Shown: piece by piece, positions 1 through 9,520 of the stretch
Layout: every line of letters begins with the position of its first letter
Numbering within the stretch: the stretch's first letter is position 1
Assembly: GCA_964448285.1 (NCBI GenBank)
Contig: CAYUWG010000010.1
Coordinates: forward strand, 1 to 64,000
Reading direction: 5' to 3'
Length of the DNA: 64,000 nt
Origin: CAYUWG01 sp964448285
GTDB taxonomy: Bacteria > Bacteroidota > Ignavibacteria > SZUA-365
Translations under genes and position numbers: made by a program
Notes under the pieces: generated by a model
Database searches by the model: none
What the model was told of the DNA's origin: nothing
The model's input: the letters and a program-made list of their open reading frames with translations, nothing else

Positions 1-682
<682 letters not shown>

Positions 683-925
683 TGAGAAGAAGTCATCTAC
701 AAATCCATGTTCAAAATAGGGTTGGCCAAGGCAGAATCAAAGAGGACGACGCATGTCGCTGTCTCTCTGCTCGGAGCGTATGTGTTCATGAGGAGTGTAT
801 CGTTCATCGGTGTATGGGGCATGAACGAACGGAATCGTCATTGAGAAAGCTGACGGAAGTCAGTGGAAGGTTAAAGCGTTTTTACCATTTTGCCGTTGGA
901 ATTTTTGGAGAAAGGAATCACATAC

Positions 926-1522
926 ATGAACATGAAAACTGGATATCTGATCATCGGCGCGGTCATCGTCATCGGTATTGGGATCGTGCTTTGGCTGACG
1001 CCGGGAGAAGAAACCCAACAGCCTGTTTCCGGCATGCCGCCGGGCCATCCGGACATCAACGCGATGCAAGGCGGTGAAGGTTCGGATCAACCCAGCAAGT
1101 CCAATGTCCGCACCGAGTTTGTCGAACGCTTGAATGAACTGCGGAAGAAAATCGCCGCCGCACCCGCGAAGGACACGACGGACGTATTCGTTCTCGCTCG
1201 GATGCTGACGGATGCACACCAGGTTGCTGAAGCGATGCCGCTTTGGGAACGCTATTCTGCCGCGGCTCCGAAGAACATTCCCGTTCTGATGGAGCTTGCA
1301 AACGTCTATTACGAACTTTCCGCCTTCGAAAAAGCGCTCGATGCGACGCGGAGGATTCTGAAGATCGAGCCGGCGAATACAATGGCGATGTACAACCTTG
1401 GAGCCATTTACGCGACGATGGAAAAGAAAGCTGAAGCGCGAAAAGCCTGGGATGAACTGATGAAGAAATACCCCGACTCCGATGATGCAAAGCGCGCGAA
1501 GGAAATGATGTCGCAACTGTAA
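926..1522 (+). CDS. Membrane-anchored TPR protein
   Basis: 198 residues. One N-terminal transmembrane helix (about residues 6-24, rich in I/V/G) is followed by a Pro/Gly-rich linker and three TPR-like helical pairs (about 85-195), e.g. a segment around ANVYYELSAFEKALD. The start is ATG 926 because a GGAGAAAGG ribosome site lies about 10 bases upstream; the frame is open further upstream without a good site. TPR proteins of this build usually scaffold envelope complexes; the partner cannot be read from the sequence. A strong terminator follows, so it looks monocistronic. Confidence 0.75.
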   Translation: MNMKTGYLIIGAVIVIGIGIVLWLTPGEETQQPVSGMPPGHPDINAMQGGEGSDQPSKSNVRTEFVERLNELRKKIAAAPAKDTTDVFVLARMLTDAHQVAEAMPLWERYSAAAPKNIPVLMELANVYYELSAFEKALDATRRILKIEPANTMAMYNLGAIYATMEKKAEARKAWDELMKKYPDSDDAKRAKEMMSQL

Positions 1523-1545
1523 ACTCGATCGCATCCTTATTTAGG

Positions 1546-1578
1546 AAGGCTGGTTGAAGCAACCGGCCTTTTCTTTTT
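1546..1578 (+). terminator. Rho-independent terminator after the TPR gene
   Basis: A 10-bp stem (AGGCTGGTTG paired with CAACCGGCCT, one G-U) with a 3-base loop, followed by TTTTCTTTTT. Confidence 0.85.
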
Positions 1579-1635
1579 GAGCATTTCCTTTTCGAAGTTC
1601 GAAAGGCACATCACGTGAAATGCGTAGATTGATCC

Positions 1636-2691
1636 ATGATTCAAAGCGGTAGTCGGAGGTTTTGTGTGTTCCGGACGGACAGAATCGGGGACGTGGTGCT
1701 AACCCTTCCAGTTGCCGATGTCATCAAGCGCAACGAACCGGATGCGCACGTTACGTTCGTCACTCAGGAACTCACGAAGGACCTTCCGCTCTTGTCCCCA
1801 TTCGTGGATGAAGTTTTATCGATCCCATCAAGAGACGTGCGCGGAGTCGTTGCGTTCGCAAAACTTCTTCGCGAGAAACGCTTCGACGTCGCCGTGTTCG
1901 CATATCCGAGACCGAAACTTGTGCTCGCTGTTCGGCTCGCAGGCATACCGCTGCGCATCGGAACGGCGTACCGCTACTACTCGCCGCTGATGAATCGCCG
2001 CGTCGCTGAGCACCGCAAAACGGCGCTTCTCCATGAACGGGATTACAACGTGCGCCTGCTCGCGGCGTTAGGCTTCGAACTTGTGCCGTTTCCCAATCCC
2101 GTCCTTACGCCAACTGAGCAATCGGTAGAAAGCGCTAAGGAAGTTCTTCGTTCGTTCAGTCTTACGGAGGGGAATCCTTTCATCATCCTTCATCCCGGCA
2201 GCGGCGGCTCGGCAAAGGACTGGCCTGTGAAGAATTTTGGGCTTTTCGGAAAGAAGATTCTTCTCCATTTTCCCGATATGCAAGCCCTGATAACAGGAAC
2301 GAACGCAGAGCACGAAGCGATGACCGAGCTTCGAACGGCAATCGGTGAAAGGGCGCACATCCTTCCATCGGTTTCGCTGACGCAACTCACCGCAGTGATT
2401 TCATTTGCAGAACTCTTCGTTTCGAATTCAACCGGCCCGCTCCATATCGCGACTGCCTGTGGCACACCCGTCTTAGGATTGTATCCGTTTGAAACCGTCA
2501 TGAACCCAAGAAGATGGGGACCTCTCGGACAACGAACGTCCGTGCTGACGCCGCCAAAAGCCGACGGCTGCCCATCGTGCGATGCCGGTTCCTGCGTTCT
2601 GCACGATGACATGAACCGCATCACCATCGATGTGGCGCTCGAGAGTGCCATCCCCTTAGTGCGAGGAACGAGCTTAGCACGGATGCCGTAA
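1636..2691 (+). CDS. Glycosyltransferase family 9 (heptosyltransferase-like)
   Basis: 351 residues, GT-B fold of the ADP-heptose:LPS heptosyltransferase family (GT9), which adds sugars to the lipopolysaccharide inner core on the cytoplasmic face. Hallmarks are the N-terminal FRTDRIGDVVLTLP segment, the mid-protein HPGSGGSAKDWP nucleotide-sugar loop, and a late SNSTGPLHIATACGTPVLGL motif. A Cys cluster (CPSCDAGSC) near the C-terminus is seen in some family members. The exact sugar cannot be read. The DUF3108 gene follows after 26 bases and could be co-transcribed, suggesting an outer-membrane theme. Confidence 0.85.
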   Translation: MIQSGSRRFCVFRTDRIGDVVLTLPVADVIKRNEPDAHVTFVTQELTKDLPLLSPFVDEVLSIPSRDVRGVVAFAKLLREKRFDVAVFAYPRPKLVLAVRLAGIPLRIGTAYRYYSPLMNRRVAEHRKTALLHERDYNVRLLAALGFELVPFPNPVLTPTEQSVESAKEVLRSFSLTEGNPFIILHPGSGGSAKDWPVKNFGLFGKKILLHFPDMQALITGTNAEHEAMTELRTAIGERAHILPSVSLTQLTAVISFAELFVSNSTGPLHIATACGTPVLGLYPFETVMNPRRWGPLGQRTSVLTPPKADGCPSCDAGSCVLHDDMNRITIDVALESAIPLVRGTSLARMP

Positions 2692-2717
2692 GGCAAATGA
2701 ACAAAAGGAGAACCTGA

Positions 2718-3539
2718 ATGAAGAACATCCTCATCGCAGCTTTCACCATCCCCGCTCTCGCTCTCGCTCTCGCGCTCGATATGCTCATGTTCGGACAACA
2801 GCAAGGAACGGACGGAGCCTCGCCCAACCTGAGAAAGATCGAACACAAAGCGTTTACGATGGGCGAAGAACTCACCTACGACGTGAACTACGGATTCATC
2901 ACGGCGGGTGAAGCGAAGATGATGATCCCGCGCTACGCAACGATGAACAACAGGCAATGCTTCCATGTCGAGTTCACCGTTCGCTCGACGGGATTCTTCG
3001 ACAACTTCTACAAGGTACGCGACAAGTACGAGTCATTCCTCGACACGGAAGCCCTCGTACCCTGGCGATTCATCCAGACGATACGCGAAGGCAGTTACAA
3101 ACGCGACTTCGAAGCGACGTTCGACCATTACAAACTCACAGCGAAAACGAAAGACGGCGAGTACCCGATCGAGCCGCTTACACAGGACGTGCTTTCCGCC
3201 TTTTACTTCATGCGCACACAGAGCTACGACGGTTTTCGTCCCGGGCAAAAGGTCTATCTGAAAAACTTCTATAAGGACAGCGTCTATGTCCTCACCGTCA
3301 AGTATCTCGGGAAGCAGGAAATAAAGGTCGAGGCGGGAACGTTCAAAACGATCCTGCTCGAACCGATCATGAAAGAAGGCGGCCTGTTCAAAGCATCGGG
3401 GCGTATCATCGTCTGGGTAACCGACGATGAGAAGAAAATCCCCGTGCAGGTCGATGCGAAAATTCCTATCGGGTCCATTACATCGGAGCTAACCTCGATC
3501 AAAGGCGTGCAGTGGCCAATTCGCGCTAAAGTGAAATAG
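2718..3539 (+). CDS. DUF3108 domain protein, secreted
   Basis: 273 residues with an N-terminal hydrophobic signal or anchor (about 4-22), then a single DUF3108 domain to the end (GEELTYDVNYGFITAGEA, then a central DVLSAFYFMR segment and TDDEKKIPVQVDAKIPIGSI). The family is predicted to be periplasmic and beta-rich; its function is unknown. An AAAAGGAG ribosome site precedes ATG 2718. It sits right after the GT9 gene, consistent with envelope biogenesis, but no reaction can be assigned. Confidence 0.8.
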   Translation: MKNILIAAFTIPALALALALDMLMFGQQQGTDGASPNLRKIEHKAFTMGEELTYDVNYGFITAGEAKMMIPRYATMNNRQCFHVEFTVRSTGFFDNFYKVRDKYESFLDTEALVPWRFIQTIREGSYKRDFEATFDHYKLTAKTKDGEYPIEPLTQDVLSAFYFMRTQSYDGFRPGQKVYLKNFYKDSVYVLTVKYLGKQEIKVEAGTFKTILLEPIMKEGGLFKASGRIIVWVTDDEKKIPVQVDAKIPIGSITSELTSIKGVQWPIRAKVK

Positions 3540-3571
3540 TGAAATTCGTTATAAACAAATGAGGTGAACCC

Positions 3572-3973
3572 ATGCACAAATTGTTTCTTCTTTCTGTCGC
3601 TCTATTCTTCACACCCATCGTTTCCACCGCACAGCAAGACGCGCCGCCCGATTCGACGGTGAGGGATTTGTTCGACCGACATCCTCAGATAGTTGGCGGT
3701 CTGGATGCGCTACGGAAGGCGTTAGTCTATCCCGATGAAGCTATACAAGCGCGCATCGAAGGCGAAGTCTATGTTAGAGCAATCATCGACCGCAGAGGAA
3801 ATGTTATCGATACAGAAGTGATCAGGAAGCTTGGATACGGATGCGATGAAGCTGCTGTAACGGCGGTGAAGACGCTCCGGTTCACCAATGTTCATCCCGG
3901 TGATAAGGATATATCCATGGTCGTTCCGGTGAGGTTCAAACTCTTACCTCGTGAAACGGAAAATAAGCAATAA
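3572..3973 (+). CDS. Secreted TonB C-terminal-domain protein (short)
   Basis: 133 residues: signal peptide (about 1-20, ending STAQQ) followed directly by a TonB C-terminal domain (IVGGLDALRKALVYPDEA, EGEVYVRAIIDRRGNV, GCDEAAVTAVKTLRF, VPVRFKL). There is no retained membrane anchor and no Pro-rich periplasm-spanning linker, so it cannot act as a classical energy transducer alone. Such CTD-only proteins are frequent in Bacteroidota; their role is unclear. An AGGTGA ribosome site precedes the ATG. A second, longer copy follows after 17 bases. Confidence 0.8.
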   Translation: MHKLFLLSVALFFTPIVSTAQQDAPPDSTVRDLFDRHPQIVGGLDALRKALVYPDEAIQARIEGEVYVRAIIDRRGNVIDTEVIRKLGYGCDEAAVTAVKTLRFTNVHPGDKDISMVVPVRFKLLPRETENKQ

Positions 3974-3990
3974 CGGCATCGAGGTGCGCG

Positions 3991-4566
3991 ATGATATTTC
4001 AACGATATATTTTTCCTGTAGTGATGTGTGTACTCGCACTTTCCGCAAATGCTCAGAAGGATACATCGAAGATTACGACAGACGGTTTATCGCCCTATAT
4101 ATTCATTCCACCTGCCGAACGAGAGAAGTACGAAATCGATACGACACGTATTCATCTTCTCGACCAGTTTCCCGATATACGCTATATGCCACCGTATCCG
4201 GATCTTTTGACGCAGGATTTCATCAATCCCAATTATCGAACGAAAGCGGAGGTGCCGCCTACGATCATCGGTGGAATGGAAGAACTCCAACGGATCGTGC
4301 GTTACCCGCAGCTCGCACGCAAGGCAGGCGTGGAGGGAGTCGTCACCGTGCGCGTCTATCTCGACTCAACGGCGAAAGTCCGACATGCACGAGTCGAACG
4401 CGGCATCGGCGGTGGGTGCGATGAGGAGGCAGTTGAGGTTGTAAAGAATGTGAGGTTCACGCCCGCGATGGATAAGGGGAAACCGGTTCACGTGCGGATA
4501 TTCATTCCTGTTGAGTTCCGGCTTTCGAAAGACAAGAAGGTAAAGAAGAGAACGGAAGAGTTATAG
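3991..4566 (+). CDS. Secreted TonB C-terminal-domain protein (long)
   Basis: 191 residues: signal peptide (about 1-21, ending SANAQ), roughly 70 residues with many Pro/Tyr, then a TonB C-terminal domain (about 95-185) with IIGGMEELQRIVRYPQLA, GVVTVRVYLDS, GGGCDEEAVEVVKNVRF and VRIFIPVEFRL. It is a tandem paralogue of the preceding gene and probably in the same transcript. The signal peptide appears cleavable, so the protein would be periplasmic. The gene converges on a minus-strand T9SS gene only 14 bases away. Confidence 0.8.
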   Translation: MIFQRYIFPVVMCVLALSANAQKDTSKITTDGLSPYIFIPPAEREKYEIDTTRIHLLDQFPDIRYMPPYPDLLTQDFINPNYRTKAEVPPTIIGGMEELQRIVRYPQLARKAGVEGVVTVRVYLDSTAKVRHARVERGIGGGCDEEAVEVVKNVRFTPAMDKGKPVHVRIFIPVEFRLSKDKKVKKRTEEL

Positions 4567-4580
4567 AGCGATTCTGTCTC

Positions 4581-5498
4581 TCAGAAGACAAGCATCGTTC
4601 GGGTTAACCGGTGACTCGCAATGCGAAGTTGATAAAAATAAACGCCGCGGCTCAAGCTCTTCGTTCGATAAGTAACTGAATGTTTCCCTGCTGTATAAGT
4701 CCCGCGAGCGAGCGACATAATCTCACGGCCAAGTAAGTCGAGAAGAACAAGTTCGATAGTCGTTGAAGCAGCGAGACTGAAAGGAAATGCGGTTTCACTT
4801 CCCCAACTCACGGGGTTCGGATAATTCTGCATCAAGGCCATTTCAACAGCGATGGCAGGTGGCGTTGTCGATAGAAGCTCTCCTGATTCCTTCCGGTCGA
4901 TTTTACACCCGCTGAGCTTATGCTCCGTTTGATAACTCCCGGGTGGTTCACCTTCGTAATGCATAAAAACAGGCCCGATGTTTTCAGCAAAGCGGACATG
5001 GACAGGACCGACGATATCGTTCATATGCCGAAACTGAACAGTACGTAAGGCTTGTCCAAAAACAGTATCGATGCTGATTGATTCCAAATCAACACGCGTG
5101 ATCGGTTGAACGACGTCCCAATGATCACCGACATTTGCATTCCACTTGTAAAGAAGAAATTCGGTATCACTCTCCGGGTAATATCCATACGTAACGGACG
5201 AATCATTTCGTAGATACCTCACGCCGTAGTACCGAGTCAGGTCTGTGTAGCTCTTTTGATTCGGCATGATGGTGTCTCGGCTCGCGCGCATAATCTCTAC
5301 ACCTGAATCGAATCGGAATGGCGGTGTCCAGTCGTATCCATTCCATCGATAATGCCACTCGTTCCCTACCTGAAGCGGAAAGTAGTTCTGGCCTTTAGCC
5401 GTAGTAGCTAAACTTCCCATAACCGATATGAGAAAAAGCACAAGGAGAGTCTTGTGACACGATTGCGTATTGTGTTCATGTGTATCGATCTGTTTCAT
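4581..5498 (-). CDS. Secreted protein with T9SS type-A sorting domain
   Basis: About 305 residues. A signal peptide (hydrophobic LLVLFLISVMGSLATTA) leads into a beta-rich region beginning NYFPLQVGNEWHYRWNG, a pattern seen in many Bacteroidota surface proteins. The C-terminal ~85 residues are a T9SS sorting domain (QNYPNPVSW, IELVLLDLLGREI, LSRGVYFYQLRI, ending RTMLVF). The protein is expected to cross the outer membrane and be surface-attached or released. Start is uncertain: ATG 5498 suits the signal peptide, while an ATG at 5531 has a nearer GGAG. Confidence 0.75.
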   Translation of the reverse strand: MKQIDTHEHNTQSCHKTLLVLFLISVMGSLATTAKGQNYFPLQVGNEWHYRWNGYDWTPPFRFDSGVEIMRASRDTIMPNQKSYTDLTRYYGVRYLRNDSSVTYGYYPESDTEFLLYKWNANVGDHWDVVQPITRVDLESISIDTVFGQALRTVQFRHMNDIVGPVHVRFAENIGPVFMHYEGEPPGSYQTEHKLSGCKIDRKESGELLSTTPPAIAVEMALMQNYPNPVSWGSETAFPFSLAASTTIELVLLDLLGREIMSLARGTYTAGKHSVTYRTKSLSRGVYFYQLRIASHRLTRTMLVF

Positions 5499-5609
5499 GC
5501 TATAACTGCTCTCGATATGTCGTTCACTCATGTCTCCAATCAACGATGCGAATGTATTGAAAAGGAAAGTCGATATCAAGTTATGCCCACGAGGACGGTA
5601 TCAGACTAT

Positions 5610-6218
5610 TCAGAAATCCAACGCGACCGCCAATCCGATTCCTAAAAACCATTTCAATTTCGTTTTATCGTCGAAAGGATAGACACGTACCGTGAAGAGC
5701 ATCCCTGCGTGATCGAGAATGAAAAGCCATTTCAGGTTCATCAATGCGAGCACGGTTGTATGCGAATCCGAACCCTTCGTTCTGAAACTCGCACCGATGC
5801 CTGCGTCCGCTCGAACGGAGCCTGTGATGTGTGTTGCCCGCGCCAGGATGTTGTACTCCCTGAAGCTCACGTTCTTCCCTCCCGGGTCACTGTAACCAAT
5901 CCATTCCCTTTCCAATCGAAGTCCGATAAGCGCCACGCTCGATTTCTCGCGTTCATCCCAAACATCGAAGTCGAAAGACAAACTCCCGGAGCCTCCAAAG
6001 AAAAATATCGCTCCATCGGCTTGGAAGCCGAACCATCGGTACCGGCTTTCCGCGCTCATGCGTGCAAGCGAATCGTTTTGTATCGCATCGCTTCGTGAGG
6101 CGATGAGGATGAGACCGATGATGATTGCGTAGTAGTGCCGCCGGCATCTAATCGGGGAATCAGTTCGGTCTCGTGCGAGCTTCATCAGTTGATTGAACCT
6201 ACGACAGAGGTTCTTCAT
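5610..6218 (-). CDS. Putative outer-membrane beta-barrel-like protein
   Basis: About 202 residues. A hydrophobic segment (YYAIIIGLILIASRSDA) near residues 28-44 could be a late signal sequence. The rest alternates aromatic/hydrophobic and polar residues in short strands (ALIGLRLEREWIGY, GIGASFRTKG, MLFTVRVYPF) and ends in Phe (VALDF), as do many barrel proteins. No family is recognised. The N-terminus is unusually long and basic, so the true start may be the ATG at 6185. Confidence 0.5.
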   Translation of the reverse strand: MKNLCRRFNQLMKLARDRTDSPIRCRRHYYAIIIGLILIASRSDAIQNDSLARMSAESRYRWFGFQADGAIFFFGGSGSLSFDFDVWDEREKSSVALIGLRLEREWIGYSDPGGKNVSFREYNILARATHITGSVRADAGIGASFRTKGSDSHTTVLALMNLKWLFILDHAGMLFTVRVYPFDDKTKLKWFLGIGLAVALDF

Positions 6219-6263
6219 CGACAATGATGTACCTCAATCGGATGTCTCGGCACTGGTCCCGAT

Positions 6264-6941
6264 TCAGACCGTCGTTTTCACGCTCGGCGCTTCAGTAACG
6301 GTTCTATTCCGATCGAGCCAATAACCCCACGCGACGATAAGCCATTGCGCATGTCCTGCAACGGCGATCATTTCCACGCTCGGCGGTGGCGATCCGAGGA
6401 TGTTGGTCAGATAAATCACGACGAGGAAAGCGACCAATGCCCAGAGTGCGATGCTTCCGGTTCTCTTCTTCGCCACCGTCAATCTGAGATAGAACCATAG
6501 ACCGGCGGTGAGAAAGAGGAACTCCAACAGATACGTCACGACAGGAGTATCCCAGAGGCCGAAGCCCGCCATGATTTCGCTCGCTGGCAACAGCGGGAGA
6601 TCGGGACGATGCACGATGAGGTCGAGCACCCAATGACTGACGACGGCTACTGCGATGATGACTGCGGGTCGCTTCTTCTTCTTCACGAGCCAATACAAAC
6701 CGCCGACAACCACACCCCAGACAACCGCCATGAGGAGACTGTGCGAGATGGGGTACGAAACGAAGTTCAACGGAGTGACGACGGTGTTCCCGGGTTCGAT
6801 GTGCACGGATTCCCAGCCGACCAGCAAGAGCGACGGCCAGAGCAGATCGACGAATTGTGCGGCGAGAAAAAGCGTACCGAGAGAAACTGCCGGGGCAGCG
6901 CGCTTGAGTCCGAAACCGATACCGAAATGTCCGAGGAACAT
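6264..6941 (-). CDS. Membrane-bound metal-dependent hydrolase-like protein (YdjM/DUF457 type)
   Basis: 225 residues with about five to six transmembrane helices. Conserved family positions are visible: a start GHFGIGFGLKR, an acidic VDLLWP in the first helix pair, PISHSLL, and SHWVLDLIVHRPDLPL. The His/Asp set suggests a metal site in the membrane (family also called LexA-binding inner-membrane or predicted metal-dependent hydrolase). The substrate is unknown. Confidence 0.65.
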   Translation of the reverse strand: MFLGHFGIGFGLKRAAPAVSLGTLFLAAQFVDLLWPSLLLVGWESVHIEPGNTVVTPLNFVSYPISHSLLMAVVWGVVVGGLYWLVKKKKRPAVIIAVAVVSHWVLDLIVHRPDLPLLPASEIMAGFGLWDTPVVTYLLEFLFLTAGLWFYLRLTVAKKRTGSIALWALVAFLVVIYLTNILGSPPPSVEMIAVAGHAQWLIVAWGYWLDRNRTVTEAPSVKTTV

Positions 6942-6994
6942 AGATCAGGATTGAAGTGAGAGGAAGTGCGAGGCGACGAAGTTCATAAACGATT

Positions 6995-7108
6995 TCACGG
7001 TGAATCACTTGTCGCTGCGAAATGCTTTTTCAATTTCCACTCAAGGAACGATCCGAACTCCGCGAGGGAAATGAAAATGATGACGGTGAGAAAATACGTT
7101 TCGTTCAT
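6995..7108 (-). CDS. Possible 37-residue membrane micro-protein
   Basis: An ATG-to-TGA frame in the gap between the membrane hydrolase gene and arsC. The predicted peptide is MNETYFLTVIIFISLAEFGS followed by a basic FLEWKLKKHF tail, i.e. one hydrophobic helix plus positive residues. No strong ribosome site is seen (GATGGAAC just upstream). It may be chance; it is listed because the layout is that of a small membrane protein. Confidence 0.25.
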   Translation of the reverse strand: MNETYFLTVIIFISLAEFGSFLEWKLKKHFAATSDSP

Positions 7109-7187
7109 GTTCCATCATCTGTCCAAAGTTTCTTCCTCATCTTCTTCAACTTCGTATAAAAGAAGCGGAGCGTCAAGAATCCGGATT

Positions 7188-7619
7188 TCACGATTCGTAC
7201 TCGCGTTCTAACGACTGAAGGAATGATACGATTTGCTCCCGAATTTCATTACGGACGCGACGGAAGACCGCCATGATCTCTTCTTCACTTCCCGTCGCTT
7301 CATACGGATCGTCGAAAGGAATGTGAACTTTCCGTTCTTTCCCGATCCACACCGGACAGTTCCTGTCAGCGGACCCGCACACGGTGATCACGAGATCGAG
7401 CGCCCGGCCATCGAATTCATCCACATGTTTGCTGCGATGATGCGAAATATCGATACCGATCTCCGCCATGGCTTCAATGGCGCGAGGATTCACGGTTGAG
7501 GGTTTTGTCCCTGCGGAATATGCTTGCCACGAATCACCCAAGAAGTGATTGATGATCCCCTCCGCCATCTGTGAGCGGCAGGAGTTTCCCGTGCAAAGGA
7601 TAAGAACGGCGCGCTTCAC
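7188..7619 (-). CDS. arsC: Arsenate reductase, thioredoxin-type (low-Mr phosphatase fold)
   Basis: Reduces arsenate to arsenite in the cytoplasm. 143 residues with P-loop CTGNSCR (C9-x5-R15) and the redox pair C81 and C88 (VCGSADRNC), matching the Cys10/Cys82/Cys89 relay of thioredoxin-linked ArsC. DPY near residues 103-105 supplies the general acid Asp. It starts at GTG 7619, overlapping the arsM stop by four bases (GTGA), so it is the last gene of the ars operon. Other low-Mr phosphatases lack the second Cys pair, so the assignment is firm. Confidence 0.93.
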   Translation of the reverse strand: MKRAVLILCTGNSCRSQMAEGIINHFLGDSWQAYSAGTKPSTVNPRAIEAMAEIGIDISHHRSKHVDEFDGRALDLVITVCGSADRNCPVWIGKERKVHIPFDDPYEATGSEEEIMAVFRRVRNEIREQIVSFLQSLEREYES

Positions 7620-8431
7620 TCGGGCTTCACTCCGGTCACCGTCACGCTTAGGACTCGTGCGCCATTGAGTGAGCGTTGATCTTCCGGAAGCTCAGCCGTG
7701 AGCGATTCGAAAAGACTGTCCGGGATGACGATCTCGCGCTCTTTCAGAATGCGCGTCGAAATGAAGCCGCTTCGATCGATGGTTGAAAGGTACTCGTGTT
7801 TTTGTAACGCACCGGAAACGCAACCGGCGTACAGCTCCGCTACTGTTCTCAGCGCCGGCGAAAGGTCGCCGTCGAGCACGATATCCGAAACGGTAAAGTG
7901 ACCACCGGGCTTAAGCACACGATAGATCTCGTCGAAGGCTTTGCGTTTATCCGGAACAAGATTCAGCACGCAGTTCGAAATCACGACGTCGATGGTGGAG
8001 GTTTCAACAGGCAGCGCTTCGATTTCGCCAAGGCGAAACTCGACGTTTTCCATTCGGACTTTTTTCTTGTTCGCGTTCGCTCTTTCGATCATCGCTTCCG
8101 TCATGTCAACACCGATCACGGTTCCGGTCGGACCTGTTTCGCTCGCAGCGATGAACACATCGTTCCCTGCCCCGCTACCGAGATCGAGTACGGTCATGCC
8201 GGGTTCTATCGCTGCGTATTCAGTCGGGACTCCGCAGCCGAGTCCGAGGTCGGCTTCTTCGACGTAGCCTTCCTGCTTCGAGTAATCGTCGGTCATGATG
8301 TTGAAGACCACGTCGTCACCGCACGTCGAGCCGACGCCGCAGCACGACGCTTTGTTCACCTCGACGCTCTGATCCGCGATGGCTGCGTACTTTTCTTTTA
8401 CGATGAGTTTTATTTCTTCCGGGCTTTGCAT
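7616..8431 (-). CDS. arsM: Arsenite S-adenosylmethionine methyltransferase
   Basis: Methylates As(III) using SAM. 271 residues: SAM-binding VLDLGSGAGND (about 81-91), C66 (LGLGCG), C154 (SNCVLNL) and C204 (YAGCVSGAL). These match the three conserved As-binding Cys of the family, including the 50-residue spacing of the last two. A Cys-rich N-terminal stretch (KASCCGVGSTCG) precedes the domain, as in many bacterial ArsM. It is third in the ars operon, 30 bases after acr3 and overlapping arsC. Confidence 0.93.
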   Translation of the reverse strand: MQSPEEIKLIVKEKYAAIADQSVEVNKASCCGVGSTCGDDVVFNIMTDDYSKQEGYVEEADLGLGCGVPTEYAAIEPGMTVLDLGSGAGNDVFIAASETGPTGTVIGVDMTEAMIERANANKKKVRMENVEFRLGEIEALPVETSTIDVVISNCVLNLVPDKRKAFDEIYRVLKPGGHFTVSDIVLDGDLSPALRTVAELYAGCVSGALQKHEYLSTIDRSGFISTRILKEREIVIPDSLFESLTAELPEDQRSLNGARVLSVTVTGVKPE

Positions 8432-8461
8432 GGGATACCTCTTTGGGATGAGTGAAAAGAA

Positions 8462-9520
8462 CTATTGATGTTGAACGACCGGCTGCGCGTGGAATGAAGT
8501 CTGCCAACGCAAGGCAATCTTGACAAGAGTGATGAGCACGGGTACTTCGACGAGAGGCCCTATGACAGCCGCGAACGCGACACCGGAATCGATCCCGAAT
8601 ACCGCGACAGCCACGGCAATTGCAAGCTCGAAGTTGTTGCTTGCTGCAGTGAAAGCGAGCGTCGTGGTTTTCGAATAATCCGCACCGAGTCGCTTGCTGA
8701 TGAAAAACGAAATCAGAAACATGACGACGAAGTAGATCACGAGCGGGATGGCGATGCGAAGAACGTCCATCGGAAGCTGAACGATGGTCTCCCCTTTGAG
8801 CGAGAACATCACGAGAATGGTAAAGAGAAGCGCAACGAGTGTGACGGGAGAAATTCGTGGGATGAAAACACGCTCATACCATTGCTTCCCTTTCAGCTTT
8901 ACGAGCGTGAACCGCGTGATCATTCCTCCGATAAATGGAATTCCGAGGTAGACGAACACGCTCTCGGCGATCTGTCCCATCGAAACGTCAACAGTGCTGC
9001 CTGCAAGTCCGAACCATCCTGGAAGCACCGTGATGAACACCCAGGCATAGAGCGAATAGAACAGCACCTGAAAGATGGAATTGAACGCAACGAGACCGGC
9101 TGCATACTCCGTGTCGCCTTTGGCGAGTTCGTTCCATACGATGACCATGGCGATACAGCGCGCAAGGCCGATCATGATGAGGCCGACCATGTATTCGGGT
9201 AAGTCGTTCAGCATGACGATGGCAAGGACGAACATCAGCACAGGCCCGATTACCCAATTCTGCACGAGCGAAAGCGCGAGAATTTTCGTGTCACGGAAAA
9301 CATCGGGAAGTTCTTCGTACCGGACCTTTGCAAGCGGAGGATACATCATCAGGATAAGCCCGACTGCGATTGGGATGTTCGTCGTTCCCACCTGGAATGA
9401 ATCCCAAAAGGCTGCAACACCGGGCGAAAGATGTCCCCACAGAACCCCGACTCCCATGGCGAGGAAAATCCAGAGCGTGAGGTAACGGTCGATGAAACGG
9501 AGTGCGGAGTTCTTCTTCAT
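8462..9520 (-). CDS. acr3: Arsenite efflux permease, ACR3 family
   Basis: 352 residues with about ten transmembrane helices. Exports arsenite across the inner membrane. Family motifs include LGHLSP-like [28 protein letters not shown], the conserved Cys segment [13 protein letters not shown] (arsenite-binding Cys of ACR3), and [17 protein letters not shown]. The start chosen is ATG 9520, which forms an ATGA overlap with the arsR stop and signals translational coupling. A second ATG 18 bases upstream lies inside arsR. Confidence 0.93.
   Translation of the reverse strand: MKKNSALRFIDRYLTLWIFLAMGVGVLWGHLSPGVAAFWDSFQVGTTNIPIAVGLILMMYPPLAKVRYEELPDVFRDTKILALSLVQNWVIGPVLMFVLAIVMLNDLPEYMVGLIMIGLARCIAMVIVWNELAKGDTEYAAGLVAFNSIFQVLFYSLYAWVFITVLPGWFGLAGSTVDVSMGQIAESVFVYLGIPFIGGMITRFTLVKLKGKQWYERVFIPRISPVTLVALLFTILVMFSLKGETIVQLPMDVLRIAIPLVIYFVVMFLISFFISKRLGADYSKTTTLAFTAASNNFELAIAVAVAVFGIDSGVAFAAVIGPLVEVPVLITLVKIALRWQTSFHAQPVVQHQ

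Noticed and set aside
860..1534. Long minus-strand frame opposite the TPR gene
   Set aside because: Antisense shadow; the plus frame has a membrane helix, TPRs and a ribosome site.
2190..2966. 258-codon minus-strand frame over the GT9 and DUF3108 genes
   Set aside because: Crosses two well-supported genes and matches no family.
6966..7211. 81-codon plus-strand frame in the gap before arsC
   Set aside because: Ser-run low complexity, no ribosome site, overlaps the arsC 3' end.
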